A DNA stretch of 64,000 nt from an uncultured Methanolobus sp. (GTDB taxonomy: Archaea; Halobacteriota; Methanosarcinia; Methanosarcinales; Methanosarcinaceae). The stretch lies in assembly GCF_963665675.1 (NCBI RefSeq), contig NZ_OY762426.1:558001-622000 (forward strand), written 5' to 3'. This document shows positions 47,367 to 56,766 of this stretch, in pieces (positions within the stretch are counted from its first letter, which is position 1; every line of letters begins with the position of its first letter). The notes under the pieces are model-generated. The model did not search any database and was not told where the DNA came from. It saw nothing but the letters and a program-made list of their open reading frames with translations. The position numbers and the translations under genes are program-made.

Positions 47367-47668
47367 ACCTTCGTGTAAGGGAGTAATACAAATGAATCTA
47401 AACCAGTACGGATAGGTTAACATATCTGTTGACACATTTTTCAATAGATAGTGTCGGCTATTAATTGATAATGATTCATCATATTTAAATTGTCTCAATC
47501 AGAATACCGGAAGCTGAAACACACCCAAAAACTATAATAAAAAAGAAGCAGGAGTTTGCATAACCTGCACAGGCAGAAAAGAAATTATGCCTGAGCCCAA
47601 CAAGCCTTAACCTGGTTCTGCGGATATCTGCACTGTTCTGAATTGTTCAGGTCCTGTGACAACGGTTG
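47367..47668. other. Intergenic region with terminator for the zinc-ribbon gene
   Basis: Besides the fpo promoter side, it holds the hairpin at 47548-47568. A small dyad AGGCA...TGCCT (near 47571-47592) also occurs. No open frame or tRNA is seen. Confidence 0.4.
47533..47568 (-). terminator. Terminator downstream of zinc-ribbon gene
   Basis: GCAGG-N11-CCTGC (47548-47568) is followed on the minus strand by TTCTTTTTTATT. It lies about 100 bases after the stop at 47669. Confidence 0.55.
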
Positions 47669-48175
47669 TCAAACGCTTTTCATAGAAAAATATTTTTTAA
47701 TAACCGTATCACATTGCGAGCAGGAAATGACCATCCAGTCACCGACATCCCTCCGAGCATATTTCTCGAAGATAGAAGCACCGCATTGCGGGCAGACATA
47801 GTAATCCTTAAAATAATAATGATAGAAATGCGGACTTGCCTCCAGCCATTCCAGAACTTTCTGCATGTGTTCGAAATAGCGCTGTTTTGACGGGTGCCCT
47901 TCCCCGTTTTCAAGGGCATTGTGGACCCGGGCACTGACTTCCTTTGTGTGCTGCCCGGATTTCTTAACCAGTTTCTTGTAATCTGAAATGTACTTTGTCG
48001 TGCTGTTAAGATAATTCAGGTAAGCAGCATGTGCCTTAGGTTCGCGCTTCCATATTGTCCGGAGGAAGTACTCACCCATGACATCTTCCATGATATCCGC
48101 ACATGTAGTACATATATTGTAACCATCAAACTGCCTGGAGTCCTGCAGTTCCCCGCATATTACGCAAGTTTCCAT
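47669..48175 (-). CDS. Zinc-ribbon protein of unknown function
   Basis: A 168-residue protein with an N-terminal CVICG...CTTC ribbon, a helical middle rich in His/Tyr (SPHFYHYYFKDYY) and a C-terminal CPQCG...CSQC ribbon. The two cysteine pairs at each end suggest two bound zinc ions. GGTGG lies before the ATG. It follows the DUF22-like gene by nine bases, so the two are probably co-transcribed. No function is recognised. Confidence 0.75.
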   Translation of the reverse strand: METCVICGELQDSRQFDGYNICTTCADIMEDVMGEYFLRTIWKREPKAHAAYLNYLNSTTKYISDYKKLVKKSGQHTKEVSARVHNALENGEGHPSKQRYFEHMQKVLEWLEASPHFYHYYFKDYYVCPQCGASIFEKYARRDVGDWMVISCSQCDTVIKKYFSMKSV

Positions 48176-48184
48176 GAGACCACC

Positions 48185-48604
48185 TTACATAAGAGAACGC
48201 GGAGTCATAGCCTCGCGGGTGAACATGATGGGAAATATATTAAGGACTGCCAGCAGGTCACCATCACGTATCCTTCCGCTTTCCTGACCAAGAACATATG
48301 CAGAATTTATAACACGTTCACTGTCAACTGGTTTTGCTCCGCCTTTAGCACCTACCTTTATGAGAGAAACAACTGCATGGTGTGAAAAAGTACATGGAAG
48401 TGCGACCATATCAGAGTCCAGATGTATTTCTTTCACAGCTACTTTTTTAAATTCACCTGCACGTATTTCCATATCCTCCCCGGAGATTACCATCTCCCAT
48501 TTTGCACGCGTAGCAATCGTAAACTCATATGGTGCAGCTTTAACTTTCTTAGATGCCAATTCCCCGTTATCCCTGGTAACTACCTGAATCACTTCTTTCT
48601 TCAT
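48185..48604 (-). CDS. DUF22-like archaeal protein
   Basis: A 139-residue beta-rich protein that resembles the archaeal DUF22 family (KAAPYEFTIATRAKWEMVISGEDMEI; RDGDLLAVLNIFPIMFTRE). The ATG at 48604 has GGGTGAA upstream; a TTG at 48616 is in frame. It is upstream of and probably co-transcribed with the zinc-ribbon gene. No function is established. The family name is from memory of its pattern, not a search. Confidence 0.65.
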   Translation of the reverse strand: MKKEVIQVVTRDNGELASKKVKAAPYEFTIATRAKWEMVISGEDMEIRAGEFKKVAVKEIHLDSDMVALPCTFSHHAVVSLIKVGAKGGAKPVDSERVINSAYVLGQESGRIRDGDLLAVLNIFPIMFTREAMTPRSLM

Positions 48605-48759
48605 AAGTTCACCCAAAAATAAACTGACATGATGCTATATAAAAGTTGCCACCAATTATAACGAATAATCATTATATTCATATACCACTAATTATGCACG
48701 TAAACAGGCGCGAAAATAGAGACAGAAACACACCCGGGTACCCATATATCAAGAAAAGA

Positions 48760-49209
48760 TTATTTCTTGAGTATCGTGCAACTCTTCTCCTTATGACATT
48801 TGGTTGTCAGTATGCTCTGGGAATCCTTTATGCCATCCATATTTCCCAGTACCTGCAGAACATTTTCCTTAAGGGAATGTATATCAAAGGTCCGCACTTT
48901 CAGAAGCAGGTCATAAGGTTCGAGCAATTCATAAACTTCCAGTATATCATCAATGGTTTTCAGACGGTTTATTATGTTGATTCTTTTGCTCTGCTCGATA
49001 TTAACACCAATAAATGTTGTGACGTTAAGACCAACCTCATTGGTATCCACTTTAACAGTAAATTCCCTGATTATCCCCGTTTCACGCATTTTTTCAATTC
49101 TCTTATGCACAGTGGATGTCGCAAGGTCAAGGGCTGTTGCGATTTCAGTACTATGCATACGGGAATCTTTGCAAAGATGCTCTAATATAGATAGATCAAC
49201 TTCATCCAT
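48760..49209 (-). CDS. Lrp/AsnC-family transcription regulator
   Basis: A 149-residue protein with an N-terminal winged helix-turn-helix (VDLSILEHLCKDSRMHSTEIATALDLATSTVHKRIEKMRETGII) and a C-terminal RAM-type domain (TFIGVNIEQSKRINII; DLLLKVRTFDIHSL). The ATG at 49209 is chosen because the family starts there; the frame extends upstream to 49302 without homology. No ribosome site is evident, so the mRNA may be leaderless. The gene is divergent from the ferredoxin gene. The effector, possibly an amino acid, is unknown. Confidence 0.9.
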   Translation of the reverse strand: MDEVDLSILEHLCKDSRMHSTEIATALDLATSTVHKRIEKMRETGIIREFTVKVDTNEVGLNVTTFIGVNIEQSKRINIINRLKTIDDILEVYELLEPYDLLLKVRTFDIHSLKENVLQVLGNMDGIKDSQSILTTKCHKEKSCTILKK

Positions 49210-49393
49210 GATAATATAATTATTAGTTAATAATAATAAATATTTCCGTTTGAATTCCCATATGACAAAAATGTGGAAGATATTGCAAATAATACCACAC
49301 AAAGCAATTTTTCATGCCTGATAAAACAAAATGAAGAACAATAAGGCTTTTTATTATTGAAACCTTTATACAAGAAAATCCGGTGAATATAAT

Positions 49394-49549
49394 ATGAAAG
49401 TAAACAATAACTGTGTAGGATGTGGTCAATGTGCTGCTTTTTGTAAATTCGGAGCCATTGAGATCAGAGGAAAAGCAAGTTTTAATTCCGCCTGCATTCA
49501 GTGCAGGGCATGTGCCGCATACTGCCCGGTTAAAGCAATAGAGGCATAG
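49394..49549 (+). CDS. Small 2[4Fe-4S] ferredoxin
   Basis: A 51-residue protein with two C-x2-C-x2-C-x3-C motifs: CVGCGQCAAFC (C7, C10, C13, C17) and CIQCRACAAYCP (C34, C37, C40, C44). The first lacks the usual proline after the fourth cysteine. It ends one base before the flavoprotein start, so the two are coupled. The arrangement parallels ferredoxin and geranylgeranyl reductase at 53866-55256, implying it feeds electrons to the flavoprotein. Confidence 0.88.
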   Translation: MKVNNNCVGCGQCAAFCKFGAIEIRGKASFNSACIQCRACAAYCPVKAIEA

Positions 49550-49550
49550 G

Positions 49551-50834
49551 ATGAAAGCAATTATTATTGGTTCGGGACTGGGAGGACTTTTAAGCGCAGC
49601 AAAGCTTTCAAAAGCAGGATATGAAGTCGAGATTTTTGAGCGCCTCCCAATAATAGGAGGAAGATTCACTAATATCCTATATCAGGGCTTCCAGCTAAGT
49701 ACCGGTGCATTGCACATGATCCCACACGGGCCTGCCGGTCCCCTTTCACAATTACTGAAAGAAGTGGGAGCAGATGTAGAAATCGTTCGGAAAAAGCCGG
49801 TATCTGTCATAAGGATTCCACGAACAAAGAAAGATACGGATTACAAATACGGACATAAGGACATTCTTTTCGAGGACTTTAAAGTTCCATTCTCACTTTT
49901 AAACCGCCTTAAACTCATATATTATGTTGTAAGTACCAGAAAGAACCCTCCAACCGGGCAATCTTTTGAACAATGGTGCAGAAAACATATCCCACAGGAC
50001 TGGACATACCGTATTTCAGATTCATTCTTCGGATGGGCACTCAGTCTGAAAGGTGCAGATGTGCCTGTGGAAGAAGCTTTTGCCATTATCGAGAACCTAT
50101 ATCACTTCGGCGGACCCGGAGTTCCAATGGGAGGATGTAAAGGAGTCACCGATGAACTGGTAGATATTATCACATCAAATGGCGGAACCATACATACATC
50201 TTCAGAAGTTACCGGTTTCAAATCAGATAAAGACAAGGTCACAGCAGTAATCGTAGATGGAAAGGAACATGTTGCTGAAATTGTAATAAGTGACATCGGC
50301 CATCCTGCCACGGCTAAGCTGACAGGAACTGATGCAAACGTTAACGGAATGGAAGAATACGCACGCAGATCAAAGGAACTTAAGCCTTCTGCCGGAATTA
50401 AGATATGCCTTTCTTCCGACAAACCACTGATAGGACATGGCGGCGTATTACTTACGCCTTACGCAAAAAGAGTTAACGGAATAAACGAAGTAACGAATGT
50501 CGATCCGTCCCTTGCACCGGCTGGTAAACATCTTACAATGGCACATCAGTGCGTTCACTGGAATGATCTTGAAAAGCTTGAAAAGGAAATCGAACTTGGT
50601 CTTGAGGACCTCAGGGACATATTCGCAGGAAAAGAATATGAAGTACTTCTGATACAATCTTATTCAAATGACTGGCCTGTGAACAGGTCACCTTCCGGAG
50701 CAGACCTTAAGAACAGAACTCCAATGGCAAACCTTTACGTGGTGGGGGACGGGGCGAAAGGAAAAGGAGGCATTGAAGTTGAAGGCATTGCTCTGGGTGT
50801 TAAGAACTGTATGCAGCACATTTTGATAAAGTGA
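49551..50834 (+). CDS. Phytoene-desaturase-like FAD-dependent oxidoreductase
   Basis: A 427-residue flavoprotein. The N-terminal dinucleotide fold IIGSGLGGLLSAAKLSKAGYEVEIFER and the following GGRF are typical of the phytoene desaturase/CrtI and amine oxidase group. The C-terminal VVGDGAKGKGGIEVEGIALG binds FAD. Its own ferredoxin is encoded directly upstream. Carotenoids are not expected in this lineage, so a prenyl-lipid saturation, desaturation or isomerisation role is inferred. The substrate is unknown. Confidence 0.82.
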   Translation: MKAIIIGSGLGGLLSAAKLSKAGYEVEIFERLPIIGGRFTNILYQGFQLSTGALHMIPHGPAGPLSQLLKEVGADVEIVRKKPVSVIRIPRTKKDTDYKYGHKDILFEDFKVPFSLLNRLKLIYYVVSTRKNPPTGQSFEQWCRKHIPQDWTYRISDSFFGWALSLKGADVPVEEAFAIIENLYHFGGPGVPMGGCKGVTDELVDIITSNGGTIHTSSEVTGFKSDKDKVTAVIVDGKEHVAEIVISDIGHPATAKLTGTDANVNGMEEYARRSKELKPSAGIKICLSSDKPLIGHGGVLLTPYAKRVNGINEVTNVDPSLAPAGKHLTMAHQCVHWNDLEKLEKEIELGLEDLRDIFAGKEYEVLLIQSYSNDWPVNRSPSGADLKNRTPMANLYVVGDGAKGKGGIEVEGIALGVKNCMQHILIK

Positions 50835-50897
50835 CCATTATAAAAACCACAACCGGTAAAACTTATGTAATGGTTGCTTTAAAACAAGAGATTAACA

Positions 50898-51884
50898 ATG
50901 GATGAATTCGTAACTTTCTGCCGCAACGTCTTCGTACCTGTCACAAATATCTGCAGGAATAACTGCAGGTATTGTACATTCAGGTGTGATCCCGATGACC
51001 CTGATGCAAAGCTTATGAAGACAGATGAAATTTTGCCAATTCTTGAAGATGGTAAAAAAGCAGGATGTACAGAAGTTCTTTTTACGTTCGGGGAATATGC
51101 GGAAGAAGTTCCCGGATACAAAGAGTGGCTTGAAGAACTGGGATACAGCAACACAGTGGACTATATATGTGAATTGTGCAGAATAGCCATTAATACCGGT
51201 CTTTTGCCACATACCAATGCAGGCATACTGAACTATACGGAACTTGAAAAACTTAAACCTCTGAATGCAAGCATGGGCTTAATGCTGGAAACTACAGCAG
51301 ATCTGGACGCACACGAAGGATCGCCAGGAAAAGTACCATCCAGGAGGATCAAGACAATCCGTTATGCCGGTGAGCTACAAATCCCCTTTACGACAGGTAT
51401 ACTCATAGGGATAGGTGAAACGCTGGATGACAGGATCAATTCCCTGCTGACCATCGCCGAACTGCATGAAGAGTACGGGCACATACAGGAAGTTATAATA
51501 CAGAACTTCACCCCTAAACCTGATACTCCAATGGCAGATGTGCCAACACCTACCGAAGAGGAGATGATGCAGGCTATACTGATTGCAAGGGAAATCCTAC
51601 CGGACGATGTCGCAATTCAGGTTGCGCCAAACCTGATAGATCCATATATTCTGATTCAGTGTGGTGCTAACGACCTGGGCGGTGTTTCACCAACTACAAT
51701 TGACTGGATCAACCCTGAATCAGAGTGGCCAGGTATATCCGAACTTAAGGAAATGGTTCAAGCGACAGAACTTAAGGAAAGACTTCCAATTTATCCGCAG
51801 TACATTAAGAAAGGGTGGTATAGCGATAATCTGAAAGACCTTATAAACAGTCTTGCAGATGAAGATGGATATCGGAAATTGTGA
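50898..51884 (+). CDS. cofG: FO synthase subunit CofG (radical SAM)
   Basis: A 328-residue radical-SAM enzyme with the cluster motif C-x3-C-x2-C at C19, C23, C26 (CRNNCRYC). With CofH it makes 7,8-didemethyl-8-hydroxy-5-deazariboflavin (FO), the chromophore of F420. Further family features are TNAGILNYTELEKLKPLNASMGLMLE and the C-terminal LGGVSPTTIDWINPE. It is followed at once by cofH. Confidence 0.95.
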   Translation: MDEFVTFCRNVFVPVTNICRNNCRYCTFRCDPDDPDAKLMKTDEILPILEDGKKAGCTEVLFTFGEYAEEVPGYKEWLEELGYSNTVDYICELCRIAINTGLLPHTNAGILNYTELEKLKPLNASMGLMLETTADLDAHEGSPGKVPSRRIKTIRYAGELQIPFTTGILIGIGETLDDRINSLLTIAELHEEYGHIQEVIIQNFTPKPDTPMADVPTPTEEEMMQAILIAREILPDDVAIQVAPNLIDPYILIQCGANDLGGVSPTTIDWINPESEWPGISELKEMVQATELKERLPIYPQYIKKGWYSDNLKDLINSLADEDGYRKL

Positions 51885-51936
51885 TTTCCAATTGGGCACA
51901 TACTTTAAATACAAAAGAAAAGTATCGGTGAGAAAT

Positions 51937-53052
51937 ATGGACCCTATTATCCCGGATGATATTATTGAGCGAGCCTATCAGGGCAGGACCACAAAGGAAG
52001 ATGCGCTTTTTCTGCTGGAGGTGCCTCCGTTCAAACTATTCGAACTTGCAGACAGGTTGCGTCAGGAAACAGTGGGAGATACTGTAACCTATGTAGTGAA
52101 CCGTAACATCAACTTTACAAACCGCTGTATCGGGAACTGTGGGTTCTGTGCGTTCTGTGACAACACAGGGTACATATTAAATATAAACGAAATAATTGAA
52201 AAAGTAAGGGATGCGGAAAGCCAGGGAGCAACCGAGGTATGTATTCAGGGCGGACTACTCCCAAATGTTGACATCAATTTCTATACGGATATAATCAGAG
52301 CTGTCAAGACGGAGTTTCCCCATATTCACACACATGCCTTTTCACCAATGGAAGTCTACCATGCAGCAAAGCAGAGTAATATAACTGTTGATGAAGCCCT
52401 CATGCGTCTTAAGGAAGCAGGCCTTGACACAATGCCCGGAACCGCTGCAGAGATACTGTCTGACAGAGTGAGGGACATAATCTGCTCCGGCAAGCTCAGG
52501 ACCGATGAATGGGTGGATGTGGTTACAAAGGCACACCAGACAGGGATTAACACAACTGCGACCATAATGTACGGGCATATTGAAACCATTGAGGAACGTA
52601 TCGACCACATAATGCTTATCAGGGAGGTACAGAAAAAGACCGGTGGTTTCACGGAATTTGTCCCACTTACATTTATGCCATACAACAACAGGATTGGCAA
52701 TGAGATGATAAAACAGGGCAGATATGCAACCCCGGGAATCCAGGATCTGCAGTTATATGCTCTTGCCCGTATTATTCTTAATACCCATATCAAAAATATC
52801 CAGGCAAGCTGGGTCAAGCTCGGAAAAAAACTGGCACAAGTTGCTCTTTTCTGTGGCGTCAATGATCTTGGAGGAACTCTTATGGAAGAGAAGATTTCAG
52901 CTTCTGCCGGTTCTACAAACGGCCAGTTCATGTCATCACAGGAACTGGAATGGTTCATTACATCATCAGGAAGGCAGCCATTGCAAAGGAATACGACATA
53001 TAGTCCGATTCTCAGCAATGATGCAGAGCAGATTGATTTCAAAGTTGCCTGA
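51937..53052 (+). CDS. cofH: FO synthase subunit CofH (radical SAM)
   Basis: A 371-residue radical-SAM enzyme with C-x3-C-x2-C at C64, C68, C71 (CIGNCGFC). It joins tyrosine to the riboflavin-pathway diaminouracil intermediate in FO synthesis. The ATG at 51937 has GGTGA upstream (TCGGTGAGAAAT). The frame is open to 51853 and would overlap cofG, but that stretch lacks homology. Confidence 0.95.
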   Translation: MDPIIPDDIIERAYQGRTTKEDALFLLEVPPFKLFELADRLRQETVGDTVTYVVNRNINFTNRCIGNCGFCAFCDNTGYILNINEIIEKVRDAESQGATEVCIQGGLLPNVDINFYTDIIRAVKTEFPHIHTHAFSPMEVYHAAKQSNITVDEALMRLKEAGLDTMPGTAAEILSDRVRDIICSGKLRTDEWVDVVTKAHQTGINTTATIMYGHIETIEERIDHIMLIREVQKKTGGFTEFVPLTFMPYNNRIGNEMIKQGRYATPGIQDLQLYALARIILNTHIKNIQASWVKLGKKLAQVALFCGVNDLGGTLMEEKISASAGSTNGQFMSSQELEWFITSSGRQPLQRNTTYSPILSNDAEQIDFKVA

Positions 53053-53108
53053 GGAACAGGAAATAAAAGGTAAACCTGTTCAAAAGAAACATTGTATGAG
53101 GAAATACA

Positions 53109-53744
53109 ATGAAGGCATTGATACCTTATAAAAAGAAAAACGCCAAATCAAGACTTTCACCTGCCCTTACTCTGGAAGAACGCGAAGAGTTTGTGGAACT
53201 AATGTTAAGGGAGGTTGTTTCAAGTCTGAAAGAAGCAGGCATCAGGGAAATAGATGTACTGACAACACCTGATAATGGCGTTCCCGGAGATTTGAATGTC
53301 AATGTTGTTCCCAGTGAATATGACCTGAATGAAGCAATAAATGCTTATCTTGAACAGGAAAGCAGACCAATATTCATTATAATGGCAGATCTCCCCCTTG
53401 TGAGAGCTAAACATATAGAAGACATTGTTTCAAGGACAGAAGATGTGGTGATCGTCCCAGGCAAAGGAGGAGGAACAAATGTTATTTGCATAAAAGATCC
53501 TTCCAACTATCATGTCAAATATTATGGTCCCAGCTTCCTTAACCATTGCAATATCGCAAAAGACAGGAACTGTACTGTCCACATATATGATTCATTCATG
53601 TTGAGCACTGATATTGACGAGCCGCATGATCTGGTAGAGATCATGCTTCACGGACATGGGAACTCACAAAAATACGTGACTGAAAGGTTTGATATGAAAA
53701 CAGGCAAAGCAAGAGCCAGAATTAATGTTTCAGGCGATGCATAA
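53109..53744 (+). CDS. cofC: 2-phospho-L-lactate guanylyltransferase CofC
   Basis: A 211-residue nucleotidyltransferase. MKALIPYKKKNAKSRLSPAL contains the family's N-terminal nucleotide-binding K-x3-KSRL motif, and FIIMADLPLVRAKHI the metal-binding Asp. IVPGKGGGTNVI is also conserved. It activates the lactyl side chain of F420. It follows cofH by 56 bases, so three F420 genes form one unit. Confidence 0.93.
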   Translation: MKALIPYKKKNAKSRLSPALTLEEREEFVELMLREVVSSLKEAGIREIDVLTTPDNGVPGDLNVNVVPSEYDLNEAINAYLEQESRPIFIIMADLPLVRAKHIEDIVSRTEDVVIVPGKGGGTNVICIKDPSNYHVKYYGPSFLNHCNIAKDRNCTVHIYDSFMLSTDIDEPHDLVEIMLHGHGNSQKYVTERFDMKTGKARARINVSGDA

Positions 53745-53865
53745 ACACATATATTCCTTTTACTATATTGAATTCCCTGATGACCGAATTCCGGTGCGGA
53801 ATCAGAAAGATATATTTCCTTTTAAACTATTAGTGATAAATTATGCAAATTTATAGGTGATAATT

Positions 53866-54039
53866 GTGACCATCAATGTAAATAAATTCAAATGCGGATA
53901 CTGTGGAGCATGCGTTAGCGTATGTCCGGCCGGTGCACTTGAATTGGTCGAAACCTGGATAGAAGTAAATGAATTGTGTACTTCTTGCGGCATCTGTGCC
54001 AAAATATGCCCGGTAGGCGCCATTGAGGTGAAAAAGTGA
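53866..54039 (+). CDS. 2[4Fe-4S] ferredoxin, partner of geranylgeranyl reductase
   Basis: About 57 residues from the GTG at 53866, with GGTGA five bases upstream; a GTG at 53857 is in frame. The two cluster motifs are [12 protein letters not shown] and [12 protein letters not shown]. It overlaps the reductase gene by four bases. In Methanosarcina acetivorans a ferredoxin encoded next to geranylgeranyl reductase is known to be needed for full lipid reduction. Confidence 0.9.
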   Translation: MTINVNKFKCGYCGACVSVCPAGALELVETWIEVNELCTSCGICAKICPVGAIEVKK

Positions 54040-55256
54040 AAAGTGAATATGATGTTGTGGTCATAGGTGCCGGCCCGGCAGGATCAATCACTGCAAAAAC
54101 AGTAGCTAAAAAAGGTCTCAGTGTCCTGTTGATCGAAAAGAGGCAGGAAATCGGTGACCCGGTCAGGTGTGCTGAAGGAGTGAGCAAAGTATGGCTCAGG
54201 AAACATATTGAACCAGATCATCGTTGGATATGCGCGGATGTAAAAGGTTCACGTATCTACACTCCTGACGGAACAATGATAGAAATGGCAGAAGAGATTG
54301 CAGGCGGGGAAGTCGGATACGTCCTTGAACGCAAGATTTTTGACAGGGCACTTGCCTACGAAGCTTCAAAAGCCGGCGCCGAAGTAATGGTCAAGACCAG
54401 GGCCACCGGCCTTATCATTGAAAATGGATTCGTAAAAGGTGTTAATGTCTCCCATCTTGGCCAGTCATACGACATCAAAGCAAAAATCGTAGTTGGTGCT
54501 GACGGAGTAGAATCAAAGGTCGGCAGATGGGCAGGTATAGATACTGCGATCAAACCAATCGATATTGAAACCTGCGCCCAGTACCTCATGAGCGGTACAG
54601 GCATTGATCAGGATTATTGCTATTTCTACCTTGGAAATGAAATCGCTCCTGCAGGTTATGTGTGGATATTCCCAAAAGGAAACGGCATGGCCAACGTTGG
54701 CATAGGAATTCTGGGAAATAAATCAGGCAACGGGAAACATGCAATTGACTACCTGAACGATTTTGTGAGTAAGAATTATCCTGATGCGAAAATACTGGAG
54801 CTGGATGTTGGCGGAGTTCCCGTAAGTGGCAGCATTGAGAAGACCATTGCTAATGGATTAATGCTTGTCGGAGATGCAGCCAGGCAGTCTGACCCGATTA
54901 CCGGCGGCGGCATTGTTAATGCCATGGAAACTGGAAAAATTGCCGGTGAAGTTGCATATAATGCTATTTCCAAAGGCGACTACTCAACAGACGCGCTTAA
55001 TGAATATGAAGAGAAGTGGCGGGAGACAGTTGGTCGTGAAATTGATAACAGCCTGATCGTTAAGGATACATTTACAAAATTCAGCGACAAGGAACTTAAC
55101 TCACTGGGGCACTCACTTAAAGGAGTTAATTTCTCAAGTATGAGTCTTCTTGACCTGCTTTATGCACTTTTCAAGGCAAACAAGAAACTGCTCTGGGATT
55201 TAAGAGTTCTTTTCAAAACCGTGGTCAAGTACGAACTTGACTTTGACAGAAAATAA
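54036..55256 (+). CDS. Geranylgeranyl reductase (archaeal lipid saturation)
   Basis: A 406-residue FAD enzyme. The N-terminal fold is [30 protein letters not shown]. The catalytic-pocket motif [18 protein letters not shown] is the hallmark Y-x-W-x-FP of the family, and [15 protein letters not shown] binds FAD. It reduces the double bonds of di-geranylgeranyl-glycerophospholipids at the membrane. It starts with GTG in a GTGA overlap with its ferredoxin. Confidence 0.94.
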   Translation: MKSEYDVVVIGAGPAGSITAKTVAKKGLSVLLIEKRQEIGDPVRCAEGVSKVWLRKHIEPDHRWICADVKGSRIYTPDGTMIEMAEEIAGGEVGYVLERKIFDRALAYEASKAGAEVMVKTRATGLIIENGFVKGVNVSHLGQSYDIKAKIVVGADGVESKVGRWAGIDTAIKPIDIETCAQYLMSGTGIDQDYCYFYLGNEIAPAGYVWIFPKGNGMANVGIGILGNKSGNGKHAIDYLNDFVSKNYPDAKILELDVGGVPVSGSIEKTIANGLMLVGDAARQSDPITGGGIVNAMETGKIAGEVAYNAISKGDYSTDALNEYEEKWRETVGREIDNSLIVKDTFTKFSDKELNSLGHSLKGVNFSSMSLLDLLYALFKANKKLLWDLRVLFKTVVKYELDFDRK

Positions 55257-55276
55257 AGTGATATTATAATCACTTT
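55255..55276. terminator. Bidirectional terminator between convergent genes
   Basis: The perfect 8-bp stem AAAGTGAT-N6-ATCACTTT lies between the reductase gene (+) and trkH (-). It overlaps the reductase stop codon and is flanked by A/T-rich tails. Confidence 0.65.
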
Positions 55277-55313
55277 ATCCCATTTCTTTTTAAAACCTAT
55301 TTTCACTATCAGT

Positions 55314-56747
55314 TTACCTTCTCCAGAACTCCGGAGTCAGCATCACTATCACAGTGAAAACCTCAAGTCGTCCAACCCACATATTAATGATCAGCAAAAT
55401 TTTCCCTACAAAAGGAACAACATCGAAATTAGCCATCGGACCCACCAGGCTGAATCCGGGGCCAATGTTACCCAGTGTTGCAATTGACGCAGTGATTGAA
55501 CTTATGATATCCATGCCCATGAGAGAGAGAAGACCGGTAGATACTGCAAATATCATAAGATAGATAACTACAAAAGAGACAATTGCATGCATTACATCAT
55601 CAGGAACTGTTTTGTTGTTGAATTTGATAGGCTGGACTGCCCGGGGATGAATTGACTTAAAGAGAGCACGTCGTGCATATTTGAGAAGAAGAAGGAATCT
55701 GACAACTTTAATACCACCGGAAGTTGAACCGGCACATCCGCCTATGAACATTACTGCCAGCAGTACGATCTTCGCAGAATCAGCCCATAAGTTGAAATCT
55801 ACCGTTGCAAAACCGGTTGTGGTCATAATAGAGACTACCTGGAAAACCGCATATCTGAAAGATGTAAGTATCGTTTCACCCATATCATTCCAGAGGCTGA
55901 AAGTAAGTAATGCAGTTGCAACAAGCGTGACAGCAGTGTAGAACTTGAACTCATCATCCTTTACCAGACTTTTTTTGTCAGTGTATAAAGTACGATAATG
56001 GAGCGCAAAGTTAGCCCCTGAAATAAACATAAACAGCGTGATAATACCTTCTATTAAAGGACTATTAAATGCAGCAATACTCAGACCATATGGGGAAAAA
56101 CCACCACACGCCATTGTTGTAAATGTATGGGTCACCGCATCATAAAAAGACATCCCAGCAAGCAGTAGGGCAATAACTTCCAGCAGGGAAATAGAACAAT
56201 AAACCAGCCAGAGAATTTTAGCTGTTTCCCTGATCCTCGGTTTGATCTTATCTTCCGTCGGACCGGGAGCTTCCGCCCTGAACAACTGCCTTCCTGCAAC
56301 ACCAAGTTTTGGAAGGATGGCAATGAAAAGCATGATAATACCCATACCCCCAAGCCATTGGGTCAGACTGCGCCAGAAAAGTATACTGCGGGAATGGGCT
56401 TCAATATCAAGAAGAACTGTTGCCCCGGTTGTCGTAAAACCGGACATTGACTCAAAAACAGCATTAATAGGACTTATACCATCAACCATGAAAGGAATGG
56501 AACCGAATATAGCAGCTGAAAGCCATCCCAGGGCAACAATAGCAAACCCTTCTCTTGTTTTCCACTCATCTGAAGATTTGTAGCGTTTAGAAAGGAGGAT
56601 GCCTGTTAGCCCGGTAATTGACACCGCAACCAGAAAAGGATATAGAGAATCTCCATAATAGACTGCTACCAGTAAAGGAAGAATCATTATGGCACCCAGG
56701 AATCTGAGCAGACCACCCAGAACATTCAATATGACTTCGTACTTCAA
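55314..56747 (-). CDS. trkH: Potassium uptake channel TrkH
   Basis: A 477-residue membrane protein with four pore-loop repeats, each carrying a filter glycine: [36 protein letters not shown] and [14 protein letters not shown]. It forms the ion-conducting dimer and is controlled by TrkA, encoded 19 bases upstream on the same strand. Confidence 0.94.
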   Translation of the reverse strand: MKYEVILNVLGGLLRFLGAIMILPLLVAVYYGDSLYPFLVAVSITGLTGILLSKRYKSSDEWKTREGFAIVALGWLSAAIFGSIPFMVDGISPINAVFESMSGFTTTGATVLLDIEAHSRSILFWRSLTQWLGGMGIIMLFIAILPKLGVAGRQLFRAEAPGPTEDKIKPRIRETAKILWLVYCSISLLEVIALLLAGMSFYDAVTHTFTTMACGGFSPYGLSIAAFNSPLIEGIITLFMFISGANFALHYRTLYTDKKSLVKDDEFKFYTAVTLVATALLTFSLWNDMGETILTSFRYAVFQVVSIMTTTGFATVDFNLWADSAKIVLLAVMFIGGCAGSTSGGIKVVRFLLLLKYARRALFKSIHPRAVQPIKFNNKTVPDDVMHAIVSFVVIYLMIFAVSTGLLSLMGMDIISSITASIATLGNIGPGFSLVGPMANFDVVPFVGKILLIINMWVGRLEVFTVIVMLTPEFWRR

Positions 56748-56766
56748 GAATACACCTCGCCAGAAG

